Notes under the pieces: model-generated
Told to the model about the DNA's origin: nothing
Seen by the model: only the letters and a program-made list of their open reading frames with translations
Databases searched by the model: none
Shown here: in pieces, positions 27,278 through 35,340 of the stretch
Layout of the letters: the number at the start of each line of letters is the position of its first letter
Numbering within the stretch: the stretch's first letter is position 1
Position numbers and translations under genes: made by a program
DNA from: Methylotenera mobilis 13
GTDB lineage: Bacteria > Pseudomonadota > Gammaproteobacteria > Burkholderiales > Methylophilaceae
Reading direction: 5' to 3'
Length of the DNA: 64,000 nt
Assembly (NCBI RefSeq): GCF_000384255.1
Contig: NZ_KB913035.1
Location: forward strand, 62,001-126,000

Positions 27278-29004
27278 ACAGAAGCTACCGCGACCGGGCC
27301 AAGATGCTGCCCGCGCTCGAGTAATGCTGTGGCTGCATCAGAAGGTAACGGATGGCAATAGAGATACCCTTGAGCGTCATCATAAGCAAGATTACGCAAA
27401 GTATTCAGTTGTGCTGCCGTTTCTACGCCACCCGCTAAGCCTTTCATGCGGAATACATGCGCCACCTGAATCACCGCACGCGCCATATCGGCACCGTCAG
27501 TTGAGGATGAAGCCGCCTGTGTCAGTCTGCGATCAAGCTTAATGGCGTGGAAAGGAAACTTGCGTAGGTAGTAGAATGAAGCGCGACCATTACCAAAGTT
27601 ATCAAGGGCTAATCTAACGCCTAATTGATTAAGCTTAGTCACTTGTTTAAAAGCACATGCTTCGTCTTCCCATAAGGCATGTTCAGAAATATCAAGCTCC
27701 AAACAATGAGGTGGCAATCCTGTTTCAGCTAACACTGCAGCAACCTGCTCAGCAAAATCGTCCTGCAACAACTGACGTGGTGATAAATTAACTGACAGCA
27801 CTAAAGGCGTGTCAGAATAAGCTAGCCACGCTTGGCCTTGCATGCAAACACTACGTAATACCCACAATCCGACTTCAAGAATGAGCGGGGAGCTTTCCAA
27901 CACATTCATAAACGCTCCTGGCAACAGTAAACCACGTGTCGGGTGCTGCCAACGCAACAATGATTCCATGCCATTAATTTGGCTGGTCTTCACATCCACT
28001 TGAGGTTGGTAGTTAATGACAAACTCGCCCTGGTTAACAGCAGTTGCTAACTCCCCTAGCAATACTCGATCTTCAGTAGCCCTGTCATTCATATTCGCCG
28101 AGAAAAAACGGTAATTACTTTGCAAGCCGGTTTCTGCCTTGGCCTGATACATGGCAACATCTGCATTCCGTACTAAAGACTCTATGTGATCTGTATCAGT
28201 AGGATAAATGCTTATTCCGACACTCACGCCAATATCCAATGAACGCCCATCAATCAAGAAAGGTGGTCTCACGGCATCTATAATTTTACTGGCCGCCGTT
28301 GCTGCATCTTCTTCATCATAGATATCAGTTAATATCAGGGTAAATTCATCTCCCCCAATTCTGGCGACACAATCCGTTTCACGCATACATTCACGCAAGC
28401 GCAGAGCGACGCCCTGTAGTAGCAAATCACCCACATAATGACCTAATGTGTCATTAATGGACTTAAACCCATTCAAATCTAATAACAATAAGGCTAGCTT
28501 GGTTTCGTGCCTGCGTGCTAAGGCAATTGAATTTTTAAGCGTATCGTAAAAATGCTTACGATTGGATAAGCCAGTCAGACTGTCATAATGAGCAAGGTGA
28601 TTTAACCGTTCTTCAGTGCGCTTGCGCTCAATTGCATAGCGTAAAGAGCGAGTCAGTTGGTGTGCGTCAACATGACCTTTGACCAGAAAATCTTGAGCAC
28701 CCTGCTGTACGGATCGGACTGCCAACCCCTCATCAGCAATGCTACTGAGTACAACAATCGGTATCCCTGGCGCATTTGCATGTATTTTAAGTAGCGTATT
28801 AAGGCCACTGCTATCTGGTAGCTCTATATCGAGCAAAATGGCCGTAATGTCGTGGCTATCTAAGATGGCCAGTGCTGTTTCTTGGCGATCCGCCGTGACT
28901 AAAGTAAAACTTTCACTTTGGTCAGCAGCCAATAGCTCTCGTACCAAGCGGATATCACCTGGATTGTCTTCAACCAGTAAAATGGTCAGTGAAGTGCCAC
29001 TCAT
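27274..29004 (-). CDS. response regulator REC-GGDEF with degenerate EAL
   Basis: A 576-residue response regulator: REC (5-125, Asp in ILLDIELPD), GGDEF (135-300, intact ARIGGDEF with RETD inhibitory site) and an EAL-fold domain (310-560). In the EAL domain the motif DDFGTG reads DNFGNG and AEGVET reads AGGVET, removing a metal-binding aspartate and a catalytic glutamate; EAL itself is ESL. The phosphodiesterase is probably dead, so the protein should act as a phosphorylation-controlled cyclase, perhaps with the EAL domain as a regulatory or binding module. It overlaps the next gene by four bases. Confidence 0.92.
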   Translation of the reverse strand: MSGTSLTILLVEDNPGDIRLVRELLAADQSESFTLVTADRQETALAILDSHDITAILLDIELPDSSGLNTLLKIHANAPGIPIVVLSSIADEGLAVRSVQQGAQDFLVKGHVDAHQLTRSLRYAIERKRTEERLNHLAHYDSLTGLSNRKHFYDTLKNSIALARRHETKLALLLLDLNGFKSINDTLGHYVGDLLLQGVALRLRECMRETDCVARIGGDEFTLILTDIYDEEDAATAASKIIDAVRPPFLIDGRSLDIGVSVGISIYPTDTDHIESLVRNADVAMYQAKAETGLQSNYRFFSANMNDRATEDRVLLGELATAVNQGEFVINYQPQVDVKTSQINGMESLLRWQHPTRGLLLPGAFMNVLESSPLILEVGLWVLRSVCMQGQAWLAYSDTPLVLSVNLSPRQLLQDDFAEQVAAVLAETGLPPHCLELDISEHALWEDEACAFKQVTKLNQLGVRLALDNFGNGRASFYYLRKFPFHAIKLDRRLTQAASSSTDGADMARAVIQVAHVFRMKGLAGGVETAAQLNTLRNLAYDDAQGYLYCHPLPSDAATALLERGQHLGPVAVASV

Positions 29005-29022
29005 ACAGCCCCCATAACGCAG

Positions 29023-29475
29023 TTAATCTTTGACGTCTGATGGTAATTTAACGATGGTCAGCCAGAAGCTCTCTATCGCTTGAATTACTTTGATAAACTG
29101 ATCTAAATCTACAGGTTTGCTTACGTAGCAATTGGCATGTAAATCGTAAGTGCGCAGGATATCTTTTTCTGCTTCGGAAGAAGTGACGATCACCACCGGA
29201 ATGCGCTTAAGTTGAGGGTCTGATTTAATTTCAGCCAGCACTTCACGCCCATCTTTTTTAGGTAAATTAAGGTCTAATAGCACCACATCAGGAGTAGGCG
29301 CATTCACGTACTGCCCTTCTTTACGTAAGAATGCTAATGCCTCCACACCGTCTTTAACCACATTCAGGTTATTGCTTATCTTACTTTCGCGCAATGCTTC
29401 CTGCGTTAATCTAACGTCGCCAGGGTTATCCTCAGCCAATAAAAACTCAACCTGCCTGCTCACTTCACTCTCCAT
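29023..29475 (-). CDS. single-domain response regulator (Rcp1-like)
   Basis: A 150-residue CheY-like protein with only a REC domain. It shows the acidic pair LLAEDNPGD, phospho-acceptor in VVLLDLNLPKKDG, the threonine switch in VVIVTSS and the lysine in YVSKPVDL. The extended form with the loop after helix 2 resembles the Rcp1 partners of phytochrome-type kinases. I start it at ATG 29475, preceded by AAAGGA; a GTG-type start upstream would lie deeper in the kinase gene. It overlaps the kinase 3' end by 11 bases and is its likely partner. Confidence 0.92.
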   Translation of the reverse strand: MESEVSRQVEFLLAEDNPGDVRLTQEALRESKISNNLNVVKDGVEALAFLRKEGQYVNAPTPDVVLLDLNLPKKDGREVLAEIKSDPQLKRIPVVIVTSSEAEKDILRTYDLHANCYVSKPVDLDQFIKVIQAIESFWLTIVKLPSDVKD

Positions 29476-31084
29476 GATGTTTCCTTTCCCCATGATGTAT
29501 AGGTAAAGTAAAATAAAAAACTGCTCCCTTGCCGACTTCTGATTCTATCCAAATCTTTCCGCCGTGTCGCTCAACGATTTTCTTGCATACAGAGAGGCCA
29601 ATACCCGTTCCCGGATATTCATGCTTGCCATGCAAGCGTTGAAAAATAATGAAAATACGCTCAAAGAAATCTGGCGCGATACCGATGCCGTTATCACGTA
29701 CTGAGAATAACCATTCACCCTCTTTTTTCTCTGCACCTACGTGGATAATTGGTGAGCTGTCTCCACGGAACTTGATACCGTTGCCGATTAAATTCTGAAA
29801 CAACTGAGTCAGCTGCGAAACATCAGCCTCCAGTCTAGGCATCGGATCACGAGTCACGACTGCGCCTGACTCCTCTATTGCTAGACGTAGATTAGACTCA
29901 GCCCGCTCTAATGCAACGGAAGTCTCGCACATCTCCATCCGCTTACCATGCGTACCAATACGCGACATGGTCAATAGATCAATAATCAGTGCCTGCATCC
30001 GCGTTGCGCCATCTACCGCATAGCCAATAAACTCATTCGCATCCTGATCCAGCTTATCTTTATAGCGCCTTGCCAACAATTGTGTATAGCTAGCCACCAT
30101 GCGTAGCGGCTCTTGCAAATCATGTGATGCCACATAAGCAAACTGCTCTAATTCACGATTAGAATTAGCAAGCTCTTCCGTACGCTCTGCCAACGCCTCT
30201 TGTGTCTGCTTAAAGGCTGTAATATCTGAAAACTCGGCAATCACTTGTGTTACTTTTCCAGCAGAGTCTTTAACGGCATTCATATTCATCCATGCCAGAT
30301 AATCATCACCTTGCTGGTTCTTTAGCCAGATTTCCCCTTGCCACTGGCCACCAGCAGTCACCGTGGTCCAAAGGTCTTGATATAGTGTTGGCTCCAATTC
30401 TGCAAGTAAACCTTGCATCGGTTTGCCAATTAAAGCGTCTGAAGCATACCCCGTAATCTTTGCCACCGATTTATTCACGTGAAGCATATGGCCTTTCACG
30501 TCAGCAATAATCACCGCCTCTAAATTACTCTCAAACACCTGTGCCAATAAGCGCAACATTTCATGGTCGGCATGGAAATATGCAGAGAGTGAAAGCTCAG
30601 AGTCAAACATAGCGATTTTATTAATCGCTTTTGAATAGGCGAGAAAACGTTCAGCATCGTTATCCACCAAACGCATCACTTCTGGAAGCACCCAAGATAA
30701 ATATTTGTTATACGCACCTAGATACCAGCGTGGCTCTAACCCTATTTGCTGATAGATGACACCCACGCGGAGACGGCTCTTGATGTAGTCAGGGCCGTAA
30801 TCACCCGCAAATACTTGTTTAAAATACTCCCGCTGTTTTTGTTTAAGCTGTGATAATTGCTCAGGATTACTGAGGCTAGCAACTATTTGCGGATAGGAGT
30901 CTAAGTGCTGATATAGCAGATCGGCAAAAGTATCTTCAAGTGGCGCAAGTAAAGGCCCCAACTCTTTGAGCAGTCTGGAATCCTGCTCGCTGAACTCAAG
31001 AAAATCCTTACGCGACTGAACCTCATCGGCGCTCGGGGTCATGCTGTCGATCAAAGCATCAACGGTAGGCTGGTGCAATAACAT
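29465..31084 (-). CDS. protoglobin-PAS histidine kinase lacking the proximal haem histidine
   Basis: A 539-residue soluble sensor kinase. An N-terminal globin-coupled-sensor (protoglobin) domain (about 25-160) has the hallmark RVGVIYQQIGLEPRWYLGAY; the position normally held by the haem-binding histidine (H-x-x-I-G-L) is tyrosine 111. PAS follows (180-290), then the dimerisation domain with acceptor histidine H321 in VASHDLQEPLR, and the ATPase domain with DNGIGIAP and GTGIGLS. The chosen ATG has GGGAG five bases upstream; a GTG four codons earlier lies inside that site. It is the first gene after the riboswitch and leads the signalling operon. Confidence 0.93.
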   Translation of the reverse strand: MLLHQPTVDALIDSMTPSADEVQSRKDFLEFSEQDSRLLKELGPLLAPLEDTFADLLYQHLDSYPQIVASLSNPEQLSQLKQKQREYFKQVFAGDYGPDYIKSRLRVGVIYQQIGLEPRWYLGAYNKYLSWVLPEVMRLVDNDAERFLAYSKAINKIAMFDSELSLSAYFHADHEMLRLLAQVFESNLEAVIIADVKGHMLHVNKSVAKITGYASDALIGKPMQGLLAELEPTLYQDLWTTVTAGGQWQGEIWLKNQQGDDYLAWMNMNAVKDSAGKVTQVIAEFSDITAFKQTQEALAERTEELANSNRELEQFAYVASHDLQEPLRMVASYTQLLARRYKDKLDQDANEFIGYAVDGATRMQALIIDLLTMSRIGTHGKRMEMCETSVALERAESNLRLAIEESGAVVTRDPMPRLEADVSQLTQLFQNLIGNGIKFRGDSSPIIHVGAEKKEGEWLFSVRDNGIGIAPDFFERIFIIFQRLHGKHEYPGTGIGLSVCKKIVERHGGKIWIESEVGKGAVFYFTLPIHHGERKHHGE

Positions 31085-31089
31085 GTTAT

Positions 31090-31096
31090 CTCCCAC
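31090..31096 (-). promoter_or_regulatory. ribosome-binding site of the kinase, able to pair with an anti-SD
   Basis: GTGGGAG precedes the ATG at 31084. The segment CTCCCAT (minus strand, 31145-31151) can pair with it over seven bases, and the same ACTCCC can instead pair with GGGAGT inside the riboswitch core (31185-31200). This gives two mutually exclusive structures. Confidence 0.45.
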
Positions 31097-31178
31097 AAAA
31101 GTACTAATCTCGCTCCTAAATCACTAAGGGAAACTGGCGATAGAATGGGAGTTACTGAAAGAAATACGGGGGATCCGC

Positions 31179-31271
31179 ACATCTGGCACTCCCGCTATCC
31201 TAGAACTGACGCCCCTTAGACCGGTGATTTTGCGCCCTCGCTTTTCAGCAGAGTTTGCCTTTTACAAATGT
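31179..31271 (-). promoter_or_regulatory. cyclic-di-GMP-I (GEMM-I) riboswitch
   Basis: Read on the minus strand, this 93-base element has the GEMM-I landmarks in order: closing helix ACATTT (31266-31271) with AGATGT (31179-31184); GGCAAAC; a hairpin CTCTGCT-GAAA-AGCGAG with a GNRA loop; GGGCGCAAA; the tetraloop-receptor-like CCGGTCTAAG; and GATAGCGGGAGTGCC. The base before CAAAC is G, as in cyclic-di-GMP binders rather than cGAMP-type GEMM-Ib (which carry A). It lies 95 bases upstream of the histidine kinase start in an operon full of cyclic-di-GMP enzymes. Identification is by motif recall, not a covariance search. Confidence 0.82.
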
Positions 31272-31282
31272 AATGCTGCATG

Positions 31283-31311
31283 AGTATCAGTACATTTATA
31301 AAATCAGTCAA
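31283..31311 (-). promoter_or_regulatory. promoter of the riboswitch-kinase transcript
   Basis: On the minus strand TTGACT (31306-31311) and GATACT (31283-31288) are separated by exactly 17 bases. The expected start of transcription, about 31276, is about five bases before the first helix of the riboswitch. Confidence 0.55.
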
Positions 31312-31566
31312 CCACCCATTCCAGTGAATGGCTATCATGCGAATTTGATGCCAACATCACAATTGACCGATGTAAACCCACCTGACTTGATGCTTGCCAT
31401 CACGCCAGATGATATGATGTATCCGTATCAACACTTAAGATGACATAACAAAGATAGGTGTGACTTTTGCCAGATAACGGGTACCGAATGATGTGGTACT
31501 AAAATCAGAAGTGTCCAGCACCCAGTGTTAATCACCGGCGGCGTCACAATCCATCAGGAAAAATCC
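31312..31566. other. intergene between the kinase operon and the pseudokinase gene
   Basis: About 255 bases without a credible gene. It has a short dyad CCATTC/GAATGG (31316-31331). A 62-codon open frame from a TTG at 31255 runs through it but starts inside the riboswitch and has no ribosome-binding site. Confidence 0.5.
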
Positions 31567-33894
31567 ATGCTCAACAAAATAGACCGCTTTGAAATGCTAA
31601 GGAAGCTTGATGAAAGCAAGCAAAATGCTGTTTATTTAGCGCGTGATCCGCATATGGGTCGTGAGGTGATGATTAAACTTCTGTTACAAAACGACCTGAG
31701 CTTAGACACCCTGCTACCGCAGGTACGTATTGTTGGCAAATTACAACATAAGCACATTGTTACTTTGTTAGATGCAGGTGAACATGATGGCGCTCCTTAT
31801 CTAGTCTATGCATTTGTCAACGGCATCACTTTATCCCAGCAACTAAAATCATCACTACCATTCGCAGGGACTCAAGCAGCACAAATGATAGCGGACGTGC
31901 TTGAAGCAGTAAGCTATGCGCACGCCCAAGGTGTCATGCCTTTAGACTTGAACCCAGAAAATTTTATGCTTGCCGAAGATCAAACACCTATGCTGTTGGG
32001 CATCGGCATGGCTAATCTTGGAACAAAAAACCATCAGGCTCAGTTGGCTACTCCATACACAGCGCCCGAGCTAATCTCTGGTGACAAAGCCACCGCATCT
32101 GCAGACATTTTTTCACTAGGCGTAATGTTGAACGAAATGGTCACAGGGTTACCATTTATCGAAAAAGCAAAAAAACCAACAGCGCTCCCAACGACTGGTG
32201 TTACCCCTAAAAGCATACAGATTCATCTTGATGAAGCACTAGAAAGCATTATTCTTAAAGCAACGAGTAAGGCGCCAGAAGATAGATATGCTAACGCCAA
32301 CACCATGCGACAAGCGCTGCAAGACTACCTAACACCAGTCCATGGTGAGCATAAGCCAGTGGATGCACACAGCACGATGGATTTCTTGCTGCGTCGCATG
32401 CGAAGCAAAAGCGATTTTCCAGCATTGTCCCATACCATTAGCGAAATCAACCGATTGGCAGATGACGACTCAGCCAGTAACAACGCACTAGCACAGAGCA
32501 TTTTGAATGACTTTGCGCTGACTAATAAATTATTAAAACTGGTGAACACAGTCACTTATGGTCAATTTGGCGGCCATATTAATACCATCTCTAAAGCCGT
32601 GGTGATTTTAGGTTTCGAAACGGTACGCAATGTGGCAATGTCATTGATATTACTTGATTTTTTGCAAAACAAAGCACAAGCATCTCAACTTAAAGACGAC
32701 GTACTAGCGTCATTCTTTGCGGGTATTGTGGCAGCACAATTAGCGCCATCCAGCCATGTTAAAAATGCAGAAGAAGCCATTATTTGCTCAATGTTCCGCA
32801 ACTTAGGCAAGCTACTCGCGAGCTTTTACTTTTTTGAAGAAAGCCAGCAAGTTTCGCGCTTAGTTGATCAGGGCGACAGCGAAGACAAAGCTTCGGTAAA
32901 AGTATTGGGCATGAGCTATAACGAGCTGGGAATCGGCGTTGCCAAAAGCTGGAACTTTCCACCACGATTAATCGCGGGCATGCGCAAATTAAGTGGTGAT
33001 AGAGTCATCAAACCGAATGGTGAGCTAGAAAGTTTGTCCCTGACAGTTAACCTGGCTAATGAATTATGTACGATTGCCAGTAACGGTAATATTGCTGACA
33101 AATCCAAAGCGCTTAAGCAACTAGCAACTCGTTACGAAAATGCGCTTAGCGTTTCAGAGCAACAGCTACGTCAATCAATGGAAAGCGCTTTAGATGAGCT
33201 CGCAGCACGCGCTAGAATCGTCGGCATCAACACCTCGCAAAGTATGCTAATGACGCGAGTTAACGCTTGGATAGGCGCTAGAGCAGAGGTATCACACAAG
33301 TCTGCTGAAGAGACTGAACTGGCATCATTAGGCATCAGCCTTGAAAAGCCTGATGAAAAAAGTAGCGAAACGGCAAAACTTGATTCTGAGTCTATCCTCA
33401 CCGAGGGTATTCAAGAGGTCACCAACACCCTGATTGAAGAACATCAACTTAACGATATTATGCAGATGGTGCTTGAAACCATGCACCGCGGCATGGGCTT
33501 TAACCGCACTCTGCTATTCGTAAGAGATATCAAAAACAATCAAATGGCAGCGCGCTTTGGGTTTGGTCATGACATTGATGTTGCACTTAAGAAGTTTAAG
33601 TTTAGTTTAGATTTTGCGCCAGATGTGTTCCACCTTGCTATTAGCAAAGGCGCGGACTTAATGTTGGAAGATATTACGGCAGACAACGTGACTGCTAAAA
33701 TTCCACAGTGGTACAGACAGACCGTTTCATCACAAAGCTTTTTACTATTGCCGATTATGGTCAACAACAAAGCATTGGGCATGTTTTACGCAGATATGGA
33801 GCAACCTAATAGCATGCAGGTTTCAGCTAGGCAGCTTTCCCTGTTACGTACTTTGAGAAACCAATCTGTACTTGCCATCAAACAAAAAGGCTAA
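31567..33894 (+). CDS. pseudokinase-HDOD-GAF signalling protein
   Basis: A 775-residue three-part protein. An N-terminal Ser/Thr-kinase fold (about 5-260) keeps the ATP-site lysine K37 and the APE-like YTAPEL. It has lost the glycine loop, has PLDLNPEN where HRDLKPEN is expected (lysine to asparagine), and has GIG in place of DFG, so catalysis is unlikely. An HDOD domain follows (about 270-480; SILNDFALTNKLLKLVNTV and AVVILGFETVRNVA) and a C-terminal GAF domain (about 620-770). AGGA lies eight bases before the chosen ATG; earlier in-frame starts lack one. It is divergent from the riboswitch operon. HDOD proteins often act in signalling and motility regulation. Confidence 0.85.
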   Translation: MLNKIDRFEMLRKLDESKQNAVYLARDPHMGREVMIKLLLQNDLSLDTLLPQVRIVGKLQHKHIVTLLDAGEHDGAPYLVYAFVNGITLSQQLKSSLPFAGTQAAQMIADVLEAVSYAHAQGVMPLDLNPENFMLAEDQTPMLLGIGMANLGTKNHQAQLATPYTAPELISGDKATASADIFSLGVMLNEMVTGLPFIEKAKKPTALPTTGVTPKSIQIHLDEALESIILKATSKAPEDRYANANTMRQALQDYLTPVHGEHKPVDAHSTMDFLLRRMRSKSDFPALSHTISEINRLADDDSASNNALAQSILNDFALTNKLLKLVNTVTYGQFGGHINTISKAVVILGFETVRNVAMSLILLDFLQNKAQASQLKDDVLASFFAGIVAAQLAPSSHVKNAEEAIICSMFRNLGKLLASFYFFEESQQVSRLVDQGDSEDKASVKVLGMSYNELGIGVAKSWNFPPRLIAGMRKLSGDRVIKPNGELESLSLTVNLANELCTIASNGNIADKSKALKQLATRYENALSVSEQQLRQSMESALDELAARARIVGINTSQSMLMTRVNAWIGARAEVSHKSAEETELASLGISLEKPDEKSSETAKLDSESILTEGIQEVTNTLIEEHQLNDIMQMVLETMHRGMGFNRTLLFVRDIKNNQMAARFGFGHDIDVALKKFKFSLDFAPDVFHLAISKGADLMLEDITADNVTAKIPQWYRQTVSSQSFLLLPIMVNNKALGMFYADMEQPNSMQVSARQLSLLRTLRNQSVLAIKQKG

Positions 33895-34042
33895 GTTTAA
33901 GCCTCATCACTTTACTGTAGCGGCATGCAAATCACCTAAACTAGCCTTAAAACTATGACTGATTGACCTGAGTCAATGTCGGCGCCTGCGTTTACCGCAA
34001 TCATAAGCAATATTTCTAACCCCAATATTTCTTGGTCAAATC

Positions 34043-35218
34043 ATGATGAACTTCGATATTGTCATTGTTGGCGCGGGTCCAGCTGGCCTATGTTTTGCAC
34101 AAGCTGTTGCAGGATGCGGCTTACGGATTGCTATACTTGAGCGCCAGCCAGAATCTATGTTAGCCAACCCAGCTTTTGATGGGCGTGAAATTGCACTGAC
34201 ACACCATTCTGCACAACTAATGCAATCCCTTGGCTTGTTGGAGCGCATTGATCAGCATGCCATCTCACCATTACGCGATGCGAGAGTGCTCAATGGGCCA
34301 TCGCTTTATGCCATGAATATCGAACACGGCGACAGCAAAAAAGCATCATTAGGCTATTTGATCGCTAATCACCTTATCCGTCAATCTGCTTATGAAGCGG
34401 TAAAATCATCACCAGATATCACGCTTCTCACCGAGTCAGACATGACAGGCGTTAGCACAGATAATGAGGGCGCCTACATCAGCCTTGCTAGTGGAGAAAA
34501 AGTAAAATCACAACTTTTGGTCGCAGCAGACAGCCGATTTTCTGAAACAAGACGAGCGATGGGCATCCCCGCCAGCATGCATGACTTTGGCAAAACCATG
34601 ATGGTCTGCGTCATGGAGCATAGTATCCCGCATCATCATGTGGCTTGGGAATGGTTTGACTACGGCCAAACCTTAGCACTATTACCGATGAATGGTATGC
34701 GCTCCTCTGTTGTCATCACCCTTCCCGCTAACGATATTCAACGGCTAATGTCGTTAAGCGAACCAGCGTTTAATGAGGATATCGCCATGCGCTTTAAGCA
34801 TCGACTAGGTGCAATGCAATTAGCATCCACCCGACATGCTTACCCACTGGTAACAGCCTATGCCAGCCAACTTGTTGCAAAGCGCTTTGCACTGGTTGGC
34901 GATGCTGCCGTGGGCATGCACCCAGTGACCGCACACGGATTTAATTTTGGGCTATCTGGGATTGATGTACTTGCCCAAGAAATCAAAACTGCAAAGTCAC
35001 GGGGTAGCAATATCGCTGCCACGGCGCTGCTCGAACGTTACGAAAGAAAACATCGCATCAAAACACGTCCTCTGTTTATTGCTACACATGCTATTGCAAA
35101 ACTGTATGGAAACGACTCGATGCCTGCACGCCTCATTAGATCAGCATCGCTACGCATCGGTAATCGTGTCTCTCCCTTTAAACGTGCGGTGGCACATATG
35201 CTGACCGAAGCGCGTTAA
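34043..35218 (+). CDS. UbiH/UbiF-family FAD-dependent hydroxylase
   Basis: A 391-residue aromatic-ring hydroxylase of the UbiH/Coq6 family. It has the N-terminal FAD motif IVIVGAGPAGLCFAQAVA, the DG-type motif LLVAADSRFSETRRAMGI (about 150-170) and the second FAD motif FALVGDAAVGMHPVTAHGFNFGLSG (abridged as ALVGDAA and HPVTAHGFN). Members hydroxylate intermediates of ubiquinone biosynthesis. The divergence of the DG motif and the isolated position, away from other ubi genes, leave open which position is hydroxylated or whether it acts outside ubiquinone synthesis. ATG at 34043 or 34046 can serve as start. Confidence 0.88.
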   Translation: MMNFDIVIVGAGPAGLCFAQAVAGCGLRIAILERQPESMLANPAFDGREIALTHHSAQLMQSLGLLERIDQHAISPLRDARVLNGPSLYAMNIEHGDSKKASLGYLIANHLIRQSAYEAVKSSPDITLLTESDMTGVSTDNEGAYISLASGEKVKSQLLVAADSRFSETRRAMGIPASMHDFGKTMMVCVMEHSIPHHHVAWEWFDYGQTLALLPMNGMRSSVVITLPANDIQRLMSLSEPAFNEDIAMRFKHRLGAMQLASTRHAYPLVTAYASQLVAKRFALVGDAAVGMHPVTAHGFNFGLSGIDVLAQEIKTAKSRGSNIAATALLERYERKHRIKTRPLFIATHAIAKLYGNDSMPARLIRSASLRIGNRVSPFKRAVAHMLTEAR

Positions 35219-35264
35219 TGTCCTGTCAAATACATCTGTGATTTAACTAATAGATTGTAAAGTG

Positions 35265-35279
35265 AACCTGCATCAGGTT
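35265..35279. promoter_or_regulatory. dyad upstream of the isochorismatase-like gene
   Basis: AACCTG and CAGGTT are a perfect inverted repeat across CAT, 62 bases before the start codon. Candidate operator of an unknown repressor. Confidence 0.3.
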
Positions 35280-35340
35280 TAATTGACTATATATAAGTGC
35301 TCACAACACGACCAAGTCAATTAATTGCAAAGGAAACAGG

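Noticed and set aside
31255-31443. 62-codon plus-strand frame upstream of the pseudokinase gene
   Set aside because: Starts with TTG inside the riboswitch sequence, has no ribosome-binding site and no recognisable product.
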